Shown one piece after another: positions 49,702-59,055 of a DNA stretch of 64,000 bases (the stretch's first letter is position 1; every line of letters starts with the position of its first letter). The notes below the pieces were generated by a model. The model saw nothing but the letters and a program-made list of their open reading frames with translations. It did not search any database and was not told where the DNA came from. Origin of the DNA: Phascolarctobacterium sp. (GTDB lineage: Bacteria > Bacillota > Negativicutes > Acidaminococcales > Acidaminococcaceae); NCBI GenBank assembly GCA_017623055.1, contig JAGAPX010000005.1, positions 41,139 through 105,138 on the forward strand, written 5' to 3'. The translations under genes were made by a program, and so were the position numbers.

Positions 49702-50910
49702 GTGATTGTTTTTGTTATAAACTGTGGTAGCTCTTCCCTCAAATACCAGCTTATAGACATGAAAAATGAAAACGTTATGGCTAAAGGTCTTATCGAACGT
49801 ATCGGTATGGACGGCTCTGTATTAAAACACACTCCCGCTAATGCAAATACCATTGATATCTCCACGGAAATCCCCGACCATAAAGTTGCTATCCAACTGG
49901 TAATCGAAGCTTTGCTGGACGAGAATCACGGCGTTATCAAAAAGATGAGCGAAATCAACGCGGTAGGTCATCGTGTTGTGCATGGGGGCGAACGCTTTAC
50001 AGATAGTATGCTCATTACTACCGATGTTATTAAGGGAATTGAAGCCTGCTGTGAAATTGCACCTCTTCATAACCCGCCCAATCTGCACGGCATTCTTGCG
50101 TGTATGGAACTTTTGCCTGAAGTTCCCCAAGTTGCAGTGTTTGATACTGCATTCCATCAAACTATGCCCAAGACTGCCTTCCTTTATGGCTTGCCCTACG
50201 AAATGTACGTGAAGTACGGCTTGCGTCGCTATGGATTCCACGGAACTTCTCATCGTTACGTTGCCCAAAAAGCAGCAGAGATGATGGGCGAGCATATGAG
50301 TGACCTGCGTATTATTACCTGTCACTTGGGTAATGGTGCTAGCTTGACCGCTATTAAATATGGCAAATCCGTTGATACCAGTATGGGTTATACTCCTCTG
50401 GAAGGGCTTATCATGGGTACTCGCAGTGGGGAGATTGACCCTGCGATTATCCCTTTCCTTATGGAAAAAGAAAATATGGATGCTATGCAAATAGATAATT
50501 TCCTAAATCGTCGTAGTGGTATTTTGGGTATTTCCGGATTATCCAGCGACTTCCGTGATTTGGAAGCTGCTGCTAATAATGGTGATGAGCGTAGCCAATT
50601 GGCGATTGATGTTTTTGCATATAAAGTTAAGAAATATATTGGCGGTTACGTTGCTGCCATGGGTGGCGTTGATGCCATTGTCTTTACCGCAGGCTTAGGT
50701 GAAAACTCTCCCTTTATGCGTGAGAAGATTTGTAACGGTTTGGAGTACCTTGGTACCCGTATTGACCCCGAATTAAACAAGATTCGCGGCAAGGCTCGTG
50801 AGATTAGTATTAAGCGTGCGAGAACCAAAATTTTCGTTATTCCGACTAACGAAGAACTGGTTATTGCCCGTGATACCAAGCGTATTTGCCGCAGGATTAT
50901 AGACCTGTAA
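49702..50910 (+). CDS. ackA: acetate kinase
   Basis: A 402-residue protein starting with a GTG after AGGAGG; the longer frame upstream would run through untranslated leader. Signatures are [43 protein letters not shown] and [11 protein letters not shown]. It makes ATP from acetyl-phosphate. No pta gene is visible nearby. Confidence 0.96.
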   Translation: MIVFVINCGSSSLKYQLIDMKNENVMAKGLIERIGMDGSVLKHTPANANTIDISTEIPDHKVAIQLVIEALLDENHGVIKKMSEINAVGHRVVHGGERFTDSMLITTDVIKGIEACCEIAPLHNPPNLHGILACMELLPEVPQVAVFDTAFHQTMPKTAFLYGLPYEMYVKYGLRRYGFHGTSHRYVAQKAAEMMGEHMSDLRIITCHLGNGASLTAIKYGKSVDTSMGYTPLEGLIMGTRSGEIDPAIIPFLMEKENMDAMQIDNFLNRRSGILGISGLSSDFRDLEAAANNGDERSQLAIDVFAYKVKKYIGGYVAAMGGVDAIVFTAGLGENSPFMREKICNGLEYLGTRIDPELNKIRGKAREISIKRARTKIFVIPTNEELVIARDTKRICRRIIDL

Positions 50911-50936
50911 ATTTTCTTCTTGTTAAGATGTTTTGC

Positions 50937-50965
50937 TTGACAAAGGAGCCTTAGGTGTATATAAT
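50937..50965 (+). promoter_or_regulatory. yceD-rpmF promoter
   Basis: TTGACA (50937-50942), 17 bp, TATAAT (50960-50965), 24 bp before yceD. Confidence 0.85.
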
Positions 50966-50989
50966 TGTAACGATTGGTGAAATTGAAAT

Positions 50990-51493
50990 ATGATTAAAGT
51001 AAATGTCGCAGAAATCAAAAAAAGACTGGTCGGCCAAAAAACTTTTACCTTTGACTTGACTGCTGATGAACTGGAAATTTCTCCTAAGGAAATTGAAATT
51101 CTGGAGGCTGTTAGGACAGAAGGTTGCATAAGTAACGCCGGTGACGTATTGCTCCTGGAGGCTACAATGAGCACGCAGGTGCGTCGCACTTGCGGGCGTT
51201 GCCTGAAAGAGTTTACGGCTGTTACAAAAGCAGAAGTCTTGGAGAAGTTTTATCCGGCAAGCGCTGATAATATCGAAAAAGATGCTTTTGTGTACGATTC
51301 GGACGTTCTTGATATAACGGAACCGCTTCGTGAAAGCCTGCTGCTTGCGGAGCCCATACAGGCTCTGTGTAAAGAAGATTGTCAGGGACTGTGCGCAGTA
51401 TGCGGTGCTGATCTTAACGATGGGGACTGCGGATGTGACAAGGTTTCTGTAGATCCGAGGCTGGCGGCATTAAAGCAATTCATCAAAAATTAA
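50990..51493 (+). CDS. YceD/DUF177 family protein
   Basis: A 167-residue protein. The DUF177 signature cysteines are in RRTCGRCLKEF and later LCKEDCQGLCAVCGADLN. It is nearly always found before rpmF and is implicated in 23S rRNA biogenesis. The two form one operon here. Confidence 0.9.
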   Translation: MIKVNVAEIKKRLVGQKTFTFDLTADELEISPKEIEILEAVRTEGCISNAGDVLLLEATMSTQVRRTCGRCLKEFTAVTKAEVLEKFYPASADNIEKDAFVYDSDVLDITEPLRESLLLAEPIQALCKEDCQGLCAVCGADLNDGDCGCDKVSVDPRLAALKQFIKN

Positions 51494-51528
51494 ATTTACT
51501 TAATAGCACTGAGGAGGTGTATTGAGAA

Positions 51529-51708
51529 ATGGCAGTACCTAAGAGAAAAATGTCCAAAGCACGTCGCGATTCTCGCCGCGCTAACTGGAAACTGACTGTA
51601 CCCGGCATGGTTGAATGCCCGCAATGTCACGAAATGAAAATGCCGCACCGTGTTTGCACTGAATGCGGTTACTACAACGGCAAACAAGTCATTGCTAAAG
51701 CTGAATAA
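51529..51708 (+). CDS. rpmF: 50S ribosomal protein L32
   Basis: A 59-residue protein ([19 protein letters not shown], then [20 protein letters not shown]). It is the zinc-binding form with both CxxC pairs. GAGGAGG lies before the ATG. It is too short for many gene finders. Confidence 0.97.
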   Translation: MAVPKRKMSKARRDSRRANWKLTVPGMVECPQCHEMKMPHRVCTECGYYNGKQVIAKAE

Positions 51709-51722
51709 TTCAGGATTTAATG

Positions 51723-51753
51723 AGCCCTTGGAGCATAGCTTCAAGGGCTTTTT
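51723..51753 (+). terminator. rpmF terminator
   Basis: AGCCCTTG (51723-51730) pairs with CAAGGGCT (51742-51749), then a T-run. Confidence 0.85.
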
Positions 51754-51765
51754 GCTATATATTGC

Positions 51766-51794
51766 TTGTCAAGAAAGGTTTTTGAGAGTAAAAT
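51766..51794 (+). promoter_or_regulatory. rsmD promoter
   Basis: TTGTCA (51766-51771), 17 bp, TAAAAT (51789-51794). Confidence 0.6.
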
Positions 51795-51843
51795 AGCCTT
51801 TGGAATATTTGTTACAAGATTTTGAAATAGATGGGAGCTTTCA

Positions 51844-52416
51844 ATGCGTATTATTACTGGTCGAGCTCGTGGCCTACAACTAACAACTCCAAAGAATTTT
51901 GACGTGCGTCCTACTGCTGATAGGGTTAAGGAATCTGTCTTTAGTATTATTGGTAGTAAAATTATTGGTACCCAAGTTTTAGATTTGTTCGCCGGTACTG
52001 GTAACCTTGGCCTTGAAAGCTGGAGTCGCGGAGCGGAAGGCATTACCTTCATCGACGAAAGCCGTGAAAGTTTACGTCTTGTGCAAGCCAATATTACCAA
52101 GTGTAAGGCTGATAAAGATTGTACTGTAATTAAGGGCAATGCTGTAAATATCATTGAGCGTCTTTACAAACAAGGCAAGACTTTTGATTTTGCCTTTTGC
52201 GACCCGCCTTACAATAAAGGATGGATTGCAAGAATCATTCACGCTTTGAATACATACCCTGTTTTAAATCACGGTGGCTACTTGGTAGTAGAGCGTGCCA
52301 TTCATGAGGTTGTGGAAGAGATGCCTGCTGCCTTTGAACTGGTGCGTAGCGAAAAGTATGGCGAAACCATTGTTGATTTCATCTATTTTAATAGGGAAAA
52401 TATTATTTCCGATTAG
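51844..52416 (+). CDS. rsmD: 16S rRNA (guanine966-N2)-methyltransferase
   Basis: A 190-residue protein: RIITGRARGLQLTTP, then FAGTGNLGLESWSRGA (SAM binding), and the catalytic FCDPPYNKG. It methylates G966 of 16S rRNA. It lies directly before coaD, the common bacterial pairing. Confidence 0.94.
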   Translation: MRIITGRARGLQLTTPKNFDVRPTADRVKESVFSIIGSKIIGTQVLDLFAGTGNLGLESWSRGAEGITFIDESRESLRLVQANITKCKADKDCTVIKGNAVNIIERLYKQGKTFDFAFCDPPYNKGWIARIIHALNTYPVLNHGGYLVVERAIHEVVEEMPAAFELVRSEKYGETIVDFIYFNRENIISD

Positions 52417-52476
52417 TGTAAAAATATCCATTCTGTGTTAAAATATATAGAAGAAGTTTTTTAGGAGGTCTACCAA

Positions 52477-52965
52477 ATGCGTAGAGCAGTTTGTTCCGGT
52501 AGCTTTGACCCTGTAACAAGAGGTCATATTGATATTTTTGAAAGAGCTAGTGTTATGTTTGATGAGCTAATCATCAGCGTGTTTTATAACCCTACAAAGG
52601 ACAAATCCATGTTCAGCATGGAAGAAAGGGTAGAGATGATTAAGCTTGCTACCAAGCACATTCCTAATGTGCGTGTAACTAGCTTTTCCGGTTTGCTTAA
52701 CGAGTTCTGCGTAAAAGAAGATGCTCCTGTTATTGTAAGAGGCTTGCGTGCGTTTACCGATTTTGAATACGAATTTCAACGCGCCCTCTTGATTAAAAAG
52801 ATTGACCCCAAGCTGGAAACAGTATTTATTATGACTAATGCAAAATATTCTTTCGTAAGCTCATCCGGTGTGCGTGAACTGGCAACATTCGGTGGACCTT
52901 TGAAAGATTTGGTACCTGAATGTGTAGAACAACGCATTCGTGCGCATATTGCAGCAAAAGGCTAA
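52477..52965 (+). CDS. coaD: phosphopantetheine adenylyltransferase
   Basis: A 162-residue protein with the HxGH motif in GSFDPVTRGHIDIFERA, and the later VRGLRAFTDFEYEF and SSSGVREL. It adenylates 4'-phosphopantetheine in CoA synthesis. It complements the pantothenate permease gene at 54778-56274. Confidence 0.96.
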   Translation: MRRAVCSGSFDPVTRGHIDIFERASVMFDELIISVFYNPTKDKSMFSMEERVEMIKLATKHIPNVRVTSFSGLLNEFCVKEDAPVIVRGLRAFTDFEYEFQRALLIKKIDPKLETVFIMTNAKYSFVSSSGVRELATFGGPLKDLVPECVEQRIRAHIAAKG

Positions 52966-52986
52966 TCAAAAAGCGAGGTTTTGAAA

Positions 52987-53583
52987 ATGATTGAACGTAA
53001 CAATACCAGCGCAACCTTGGAAAGAATTTTTGATGAAATCTATAATATGGTCAACGAAGCTAGCCATATTCCTCTTACTGATAAAGTCGTAATCGAAGCC
53101 AACGATTTGGCAGATGCTTTGGACGAGCTGAAGGCTGCTATTCCTAAAGAAGTGCGCAATGCTAGCCAAGTTCTTGAAGAACAAAAGAGCATTGTCAATA
53201 AAGCTTACGAAGAAGCTGACCGTATCGTGCAACAAGCGAAGGATGAAGCAGAACGCATTGTTGGTGTTGCAAATGCTGAAGCTGACCGCATTTTGCAAGA
53301 AGAAGAAATCGTTAAGCAAGCTAACGCAGTTGCAGAAGACATTAAAGCTAATGCATTGCGTTATCAAGAAGAAGTTAAGCGTGAAGCAGATGACTATGCT
53401 GAACGTGTAAAACAAGATTCTTTGCAATATGCAGACGATATGCTGGCTTATTTGGCAGGCAATTTGCAATCTGCGTTGCAAGGCTTGTCCGACAATCGTG
53501 AAAGCATTATTGCTGAAAAGAAAAATTTACAAGAACGTCCCCACCAATCCGTAGCAGTGGTTGATGAGGCCGTTGAAGAATAA
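52987..53583 (+). CDS. coiled-coil protein (ATPase-like annotation)
   Basis: A 198-residue protein, almost wholly a charged coiled coil from about residue 60 to 150 (EEADRIVQQAKDEAERIVG). A glutamine-rich C-terminus follows. It resembles proteins annotated 'ATPase' next to coaD in Clostridia and Negativicutes. No ATP-binding motif is seen. The start is set at MIERNN, nine bases after GAGGT; a TTG two codons earlier is possible. Confidence 0.65.
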   Translation: MIERNNTSATLERIFDEIYNMVNEASHIPLTDKVVIEANDLADALDELKAAIPKEVRNASQVLEEQKSIVNKAYEEADRIVQQAKDEAERIVGVANAEADRILQEEEIVKQANAVAEDIKANALRYQEEVKREADDYAERVKQDSLQYADDMLAYLAGNLQSALQGLSDNRESIIAEKKNLQERPHQSVAVVDEAVEE

Positions 53584-53645
53584 GCAATGTTGAAGGCTGC
53601 TCGCAAATTTTGCGTGGCAGCCTTGTTTTATAAGGAGGAAGCAAA

Positions 53646-54740
53646 ATGGATTATATTTGTTCTAAATGTGGAAAGAAGGCGCCCACTACAACCCGTCAGG
53701 CAAAATGTGATTGCGGCGGCTTGTGGAATTTAGATTATGTTCCCCCTAAGTTTTCTTTGGAAGATGTTGATAGTGATGAATGGAGCATGTTCCGCTATCG
53801 TAAATTTATGGCTGTGGAAGGCGATGGCTGGAAGGACATTTCTTTAGGCGAAGGCATGACACCTGTTGTGCGTTTTGATGAAAACGTACTCCTGAAAATG
53901 GATTACTTTATGCCAACCCTTTCCTTTAAAGATCGTGGTGCTGCTGTTTTGATTGCTTACTGCAAAGCTATCGGTGTTGATTATGTTGTGCAAGATAGCA
54001 GTGGTAATGCTGGTAATAGCGTGGCTGCCTATGCAGGCAAAGCTGGTATTAAATGCGAAATCTTTGTACCGGAGGGAACTTCTCCCGGTAAAATTGATAT
54101 GATTCGTGCTCACGGCGCTACTTGTACCGTCGTTTCCGGTAGCCGTGACCATTGCGCAGATGTGTGCAGGGGGAAAGTGGATAGCGATGGTTGTTACTAT
54201 GCTAACCATGTTTATAATCCTTATTTCTACGAAGGTACTAAGACTTATATTTACGAAGTCTTTGAACAATTGAAACGTATGCCTAAGCATATCCTTATCC
54301 CAGTTGGCAATGGTACCTTGTTCTTAGGTGCAATTTACGCATTGGAACATTTGCTGGCAAGTGGAGTTATCGACGAGATGCCCAAGATTATCGCTTTGCA
54401 AAGTCAAAACTGCGATCCGCTTCTCCAAGCTGCTGAACGTGGCGAGGACAAGCCTGCTAAAGTTACTCCCACTCCCACCATTGCAGAAGGTATTGCCATT
54501 GGCTTGCCTATGCGTGGGGAAGAAATTTTGCGCCTTACCCATAAGTACAATATCAAATACGTGCATGCTCTTGAAGATAAAATTATGGAAGCACGTGCTG
54601 CCCTTGCGAAAAAAGGTATTTACTGCGAACATACTACTGCAGCAAACTACGCTGCTTACCTCCATTACTGCCAACTGTACGGCACTGCGGAAGATTGTCT
54701 CATTACCATGTGCGGTGCAGGGTTGAAGTCTGACCATTAA
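53646..54740 (+). CDS. thrC: threonine synthase
   Basis: A 364-residue fold-type II PLP enzyme. An N-terminal zinc-ribbon-like start (YICSKCGKKAP, then KCDCGG) precedes the PLP lysine in TLSFKDRGA and the phosphate loop PVGNGTLFLG. It converts O-phosphohomoserine to threonine. A related beta-eliminating enzyme is possible, but the length and motifs favour ThrC. Confidence 0.82.
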   Translation: MDYICSKCGKKAPTTTRQAKCDCGGLWNLDYVPPKFSLEDVDSDEWSMFRYRKFMAVEGDGWKDISLGEGMTPVVRFDENVLLKMDYFMPTLSFKDRGAAVLIAYCKAIGVDYVVQDSSGNAGNSVAAYAGKAGIKCEIFVPEGTSPGKIDMIRAHGATCTVVSGSRDHCADVCRGKVDSDGCYYANHVYNPYFYEGTKTYIYEVFEQLKRMPKHILIPVGNGTLFLGAIYALEHLLASGVIDEMPKIIALQSQNCDPLLQAAERGEDKPAKVTPTPTIAEGIAIGLPMRGEEILRLTHKYNIKYVHALEDKIMEARAALAKKGIYCEHTTAANYAAYLHYCQLYGTAEDCLITMCGAGLKSDH

Positions 54741-54745
54741 AAAAG

Positions 54746-54775
54746 AAGCTCCCTCTTTTTTGAGGGAGCTTTACT
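54746..54775. terminator. bidirectional terminator
   Basis: AAGCTCCCTC (54746-54755), TTTTTT, GAGGGAGCTT (54762-54771) between converging genes. Confidence 0.85.
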
Positions 54776-54777
54776 AT

Positions 54778-56274
54778 TTACTTATCAAATTTTTCTGGGA
54801 AGAATACTTCCAGTGTTTCATCGTCAACGGTTTCACCGAAGCTGTTACCAATAAGAAAGAACACTAAGGAAAGACTAATACCGATTACGATTTGGTGCAG
54901 ATCCATAACCTTAATCTTCATTGCCATACTGCCACAGTATACGAGCACACCACCAACCATGGCAGCGATGGCACCGTTTTTATTTGCCTTGTACCAGAAC
55001 AGACCGAAGATAAGTACCCAGAAGAAGGCAGTTTGCAAACCACCGAAGGCAAACATATTGATAATCCAGATTACGCTGGGCGGGGTAATTGCAATTACAT
55101 AAACGAATAAGCCTAAGATTACGGTAGCCGCCAAGCTCAGCTTACGAACGCTGTCGTTGGAAAGCTCTTTACCTTGGCTAGCCAAGTGGTTCATATACAC
55201 GTCCTTAATAATGGAAGAGGACGCTGCGAGGAGCAGGGAAGATACTGTAGAGATGGTTGCCGCGATAGGACCAATGATGGTTACGCCAGCCCAGAAGGGG
55301 CTCATACTGCTAACGATGGTGCGCGGAGTAATATTATCTACGCTGCCACCATAGCTTGCCAAATCACCAGTGAGAATGCCTTTGCTAAGAACACCAATGA
55401 CAGTTGCTACCAAGGTCATAGCACCGATTACTACTGTACCGATAACGATTGCCCTGTGGAGAGCTTGAGTGTTCTTGAAGCTGATGCCACGTACAACGGA
55501 TTGAGGCAGTGCCAAGGTACAGATACCAACCAATAACCATTGACTGATGTAAAGGGACACAGGCATTTTACCACGGGAGAGAGGCTCCAGCATATCAGGA
55601 TGATTAGTGCTGATGTGATTCATAATATTGTCGAAGCCGCCACCAGTTTCCATCATGGCACCGAAGAGCAGGCACATGCCTACAATCATTGCAATTGCAC
55701 AGAAGGAGTCGGTAATGGCAACGCCTTTGAAACCACCAATGGTGGTGTAAAATACTACGATTAAACCAAAGAGGCTAAGACCAGTTAAGTAGGAGTAGCC
55801 TGTAACTGCTTCAAAGAGTTTAGCCGCACCTACAAATTGGGCTACCATTGTCGCGCAGAAGAAGCCTACGATTACGATAGCTGCGAAGTTAGCCAAGAAG
55901 TTGGATTTATAACGTGCGCGCAGTACGTCAATGACGGTTACTGCGTCAATCCTGCGGGCGATGAGGGCAATCTTTTTGCCGAATACACCCAGCACCAAGA
56001 AGATTACTACAACTTGGACGATTGCCATGTATAACCAGCCGTAGCCAATTATCCACGCCATACCGGGACCACCTACAAAGGTACTAACGCTACTGTAGGT
56101 AGCAGCCGTTGTCATCGCCAGTACGAAACCGCCTAAGGTACGTCCGCCGATGAAGTAGTCCTTGGCAAAATTCTTTTGACGGTCATCTGTCGAGGCTTTT
56201 TGTACATAAACGCTTATGCCAAGCATAAGCACAAGGAATGCTAAAACGGGAAGAAGATTTAAAATGCTGCTCAT
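54778..56274 (-). CDS. panF: sodium/pantothenate symporter (SSS family)
   Basis: A 498-residue, thirteen-helix sodium:solute symporter. Typical PanF features are DYFIGGRTLGGFVLAMTTAA, then SVSTFVGGPG and TIGGFKGVAITDS. It imports pantothenate with sodium. It is paired with the small YhdT-like gene upstream, as in many bacteria. Confidence 0.9.
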   Translation of the reverse strand: MSSILNLLPVLAFLVLMLGISVYVQKASTDDRQKNFAKDYFIGGRTLGGFVLAMTTAATYSSVSTFVGGPGMAWIIGYGWLYMAIVQVVVIFLVLGVFGKKIALIARRIDAVTVIDVLRARYKSNFLANFAAIVIVGFFCATMVAQFVGAAKLFEAVTGYSYLTGLSLFGLIVVFYTTIGGFKGVAITDSFCAIAMIVGMCLLFGAMMETGGGFDNIMNHISTNHPDMLEPLSRGKMPVSLYISQWLLVGICTLALPQSVVRGISFKNTQALHRAIVIGTVVIGAMTLVATVIGVLSKGILTGDLASYGGSVDNITPRTIVSSMSPFWAGVTIIGPIAATISTVSSLLLAASSSIIKDVYMNHLASQGKELSNDSVRKLSLAATVILGLFVYVIAITPPSVIWIINMFAFGGLQTAFFWVLIFGLFWYKANKNGAIAAMVGGVLVYCGSMAMKIKVMDLHQIVIGISLSLVFFLIGNSFGETVDDETLEVFFPEKFDK

Positions 56275-56525
56275 TTGGTTTCCTCCTCATCGTCTAAGTC
56301 AAAGTCTACAAAGACACATCTGGTTAGGTATAGGGTTACCAGAATCGCAAAGATCCAAGTTCCCAGACAACCTCCCCACACCCACAGAGGAGTATGTAAA
56401 TAAGAGACATCTACATCTGCAAGGCCAAAGCCTGCAACCCACCAAAATGCTATAACAGCGACGGTGGCAAGAACGGTTGCCTTCGCTTCGCGGTTAGCTT
56501 GGCGGAATTTTTCGCTTCTTTTCAT
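56271..56525 (-). CDS. YhdT-like DUF997 small membrane protein
   Basis: An 84-residue protein with two transmembrane helices and an acidic end (FVDFDLDDEEETK). DUF997/YhdT proteins accompany PanF. ATGA overlaps the panF start. MKRSEKFRQAN is taken as the start. Confidence 0.8.
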   Translation of the reverse strand: MKRSEKFRQANREAKATVLATVAVIAFWWVAGFGLADVDVSYLHTPLWVWGGCLGTWIFAILVTLYLTRCVFVDFDLDDEEETK

Positions 56526-56651
56526 TGTGAAAAAAGCTCCCTTCAAAAGTGTACACGGTGCGTAGCACTCGCGTCGCTTTTATTTTGACATACTTTAGAA
56601 GAATACGCAATATTTTTGTGTTATAATATAAGCCGTGAAAGGTGATTTTCT

Positions 56652-56978
56652 ATGTATAATTTATTTACGCAATGGATAACATTAAGTGTAATGTTTTTCC
56701 TTGCGAATTACGCATTTAATTTCATAGAGGTAGTAACCTTGGGAGGCTTAGTGGCAGGTTCCTTTATTATTGGTGCTTGGACAGTTTTTGTGGAGCGTTT
56801 GTCAAAACGCTTGCCCAATTTTACAGGTAAGGCTGCTGTTGTCGCAGGCGGTCTTTTAGGAGTGCAAGCCTTAGAAATTGTACTGCCCGGTTATAATGTA
56901 GAAGCTTCGAGGGCTGTGGTAGAGTTTCTTATAATTTACGGCGCCCTTGCCATATTTAGTAGGAAAACTTTTGAATGA
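56652..56978 (+). CDS. small membrane protein of unknown family
   Basis: A 108-residue protein with about three hydrophobic helices (LGGLVAGSFIIGAWTVFV). It overlaps the following HAD gene frame and may be its membrane partner. No family is recognised. Confidence 0.6.
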   Translation: MYNLFTQWITLSVMFFLANYAFNFIEVVTLGGLVAGSFIIGAWTVFVERLSKRLPNFTGKAAVVAGGLLGVQALEIVLPGYNVEASRAVVEFLIIYGALAIFSRKTFE

Positions 56979-56989
56979 GAGGTATAGTG

Positions 56990-57808
56990 ATGCAAATTAA
57001 ATTGATTGCCAGTGATATGGACGATACTTTATTAAATTGTGAGCACAAAATTTCTGAACGTAATGCTAAAGCTATTCAAAGTGCTATTGATAAGGGCGTA
57101 ATTTTTATGCTCGCTACGGGCAGAATGTATTGCTCTGCTCGTCCTCACGCCATGAATTTGGGCTTGGACGTGCCCCTTGTAACCTACAACGGCGCCTTGG
57201 TTAAAGGTAGTAAGAGTGGCGAAGTTTTTTATGAACACAAATTAAATTATGACACTGCCTTGGAAGTGCTTGCCTACTGTAAGGAGCATAAGTATTACGC
57301 ACAGGTTTATATTGGCGACGATATACTCGTAGATAAAAAGGGCAAGTGGTCTGATATGTATTCCTTCATTATTGGCGTACCTATTACTGAAATTGGGGAA
57401 AAACTTTATGAAATTAAGGAAGCACCCTACAAAATTCTAGTAATGACTGAAACAGAAGACTTCCAACCTGCGTGGAATGCCTTTGCAGAAAAATTTGCAG
57501 GCAAATTGGTTGTTACCAGCTCCAGAGATAACTTCCTCGAGCTGATGGAACCAGGCGTTAACAAATGGGAAGCAGTTAAATCTGTTGCGGAAAGCTACAA
57601 TATTAAACCGGAAGAGGTTATGTGCATTGGTGACTCTAACAATGACCTTGCAATGATCAAAAACGCAGGCATTGGTGTTGCGATGGGTAATGCTAAAGAC
57701 AGTGTTAAGGCGCAGGCGAAAATTGTTACTGCCTCCAATGACGATGATGGTGTTGCCCTTGTTGTCGAAGCAATTTTAACTCAACAGGTGACTGTTCCCG
57801 AAGAATAA
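56990..57808 (+). CDS. Cof-type HAD-IIB phosphatase
   Basis: A 272-residue protein with IASDMDDTLLN (nucleophile Asp), LATGRMYCSA, and the metal loop CIGDSNNDLAMI. The start MQIKLIASD is preferred because GAGAGGT lies before it. It likely dephosphorylates sugar phosphates or a cofactor phosphate. Confidence 0.9.
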   Translation: MQIKLIASDMDDTLLNCEHKISERNAKAIQSAIDKGVIFMLATGRMYCSARPHAMNLGLDVPLVTYNGALVKGSKSGEVFYEHKLNYDTALEVLAYCKEHKYYAQVYIGDDILVDKKGKWSDMYSFIIGVPITEIGEKLYEIKEAPYKILVMTETEDFQPAWNAFAEKFAGKLVVTSSRDNFLELMEPGVNKWEAVKSVAESYNIKPEEVMCIGDSNNDLAMIKNAGIGVAMGNAKDSVKAQAKIVTASNDDDGVALVVEAILTQQVTVPEE

Positions 57809-57817
57809 AGGTAGATT

Positions 57818-58852
57818 ATGGCGATTATTCCTATTTTTATCCCTCACGCAGGCTGTCCCCATCAATGTGTCTTTTGCAACCAAAAGACCATTAGCGGGCA
57901 AAAGACTGCTGCCGTAGAGAGTGCAAAGGAACAAATAAATAAATGGTTAGAGTGGGTGAAGTCTTCTTTAGAAAACGAAGCTGCCTTTTATGGTGGCTCC
58001 TTCACGGGCTTAGACCTTGCCTTACAAAAGGAATTGCTTGCCCTGACTGACGAACTGCTTTCTAAAAAAATAATTGGAAGCGTGCGTCTATCCACTCGTC
58101 CAGATTACATTGACGAGAAGCGTTTAGAGTTGCTCCGTGCTCACGGAGTAAAGCTGGTGGAATTAGGAGTGCAGTCCTTGGACGACAGCGTTCTCCAAAA
58201 GGCAGAGCGTGGTCACACAGCACAGCAGGTTGCGGAAGCGGTTGCTCTTTTAAAAAGTTACGGCTTTAAGGTTGGTGTGCAGCTGATGGTGGGTATGCCT
58301 GGTCAAGATTTTGCTAGCGTTAAGGCTACGGTGGAGCAAGTTCTTGCTTTGCAGCCTGACGTTGCCCGCATTTATCCTTTGCTGGTAATTAAGGGGACAC
58401 CCCTTGCCAAAAGTTACGAGGCTGGCGAATTTGAACCCCTTACTTTAGAAGAAGCAGTACGTCAAGCTGCATACGTTTATAGGAAACTGTCAGAAGCGGG
58501 AGTGAAGATTATCCGCGTTGGCTTACAGCCTGATGACGAGCTGTGTGCTGAAGGAAATATTTTAGCAGGACCATTCCATCCGTCCATGGGTGAACTGGTG
58601 CAAAGCTACCTGTTCCGCGAAGAACTCACTCCTAAAATTTTGGAAGCAGCCAACCAAAATGGAGAAGCAGTTCTCATTTTGTGCCCTCGCGTTTTAGAAT
58701 CCAAAGTGCGTGGATTGCGTAATGGCAACATCAAATATTGGAGCGTATTAGTAGCTCCTCGAAAACTTATATTAAAAGGTATAAGCATAAGTAAAATAAA
58801 AATCATATGTGTTTCAAGCAACGATTTGGAAGAAGCAGCGACACAAGATTAA
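57818..58852 (+). CDS. Elp3-like radical SAM protein
   Basis: A 344-residue protein. The [4Fe-4S] motif is CPHQCVFCNQ (CxxxCxxC), then FYGGSFTGLD, GVQSLDDSVL and the C-terminal domain. It resembles the radical SAM proteins next to smc in Firmicutes, whose substrate is not settled. It lacks the acetyltransferase domain of Elp3. Confidence 0.85.
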   Translation: MAIIPIFIPHAGCPHQCVFCNQKTISGQKTAAVESAKEQINKWLEWVKSSLENEAAFYGGSFTGLDLALQKELLALTDELLSKKIIGSVRLSTRPDYIDEKRLELLRAHGVKLVELGVQSLDDSVLQKAERGHTAQQVAEAVALLKSYGFKVGVQLMVGMPGQDFASVKATVEQVLALQPDVARIYPLLVIKGTPLAKSYEAGEFEPLTLEEAVRQAAYVYRKLSEAGVKIIRVGLQPDDELCAEGNILAGPFHPSMGELVQSYLFREELTPKILEAANQNGEAVLILCPRVLESKVRGLRNGNIKYWSVLVAPRKLILKGISISKIKIICVSSNDLEEAATQD

Positions 58853-58853
58853 G

Positions 58854-58938
58854 AAAATATCGCTAAGGACACATCCTAAACTGTACTTTGTAGGTTATTG
58901 AAGAAACTACGAGGCGCATATGTGGACAGCGATATTTT
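58854..58938. repeat. structured inverted element before smc
   Basis: AAAATATCGCT (58854-58864) pairs with AGCGATATTTT (58928-58938). Inside are CACAT/ATGTG and a helix of CTTTGTAG with CTACGAGG using G-U pairs. It resembles the four interspersed repeats in layout but is shorter (85 bp) and of different sequence. Confidence 0.6.
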
Positions 58939-58991
58939 CTACTAAAAGGAGCGTTGCGTATTCCATGTTGCGGAAACATATATGATTTTTA

Positions 58992-59021
58992 TTGTTATTA
59001 GACGTAAAAGTATGATAAAAT
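58992..59021 (+). promoter_or_regulatory. smc-ftsY promoter
   Basis: TTGTTA (58992-58997), 18 bp, TAAAAT (59016-59021), 34 bp before smc. Confidence 0.5.
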
Positions 59022-59055
59022 GATACGATACAATAAATAGAATGGGTGATTCTGC

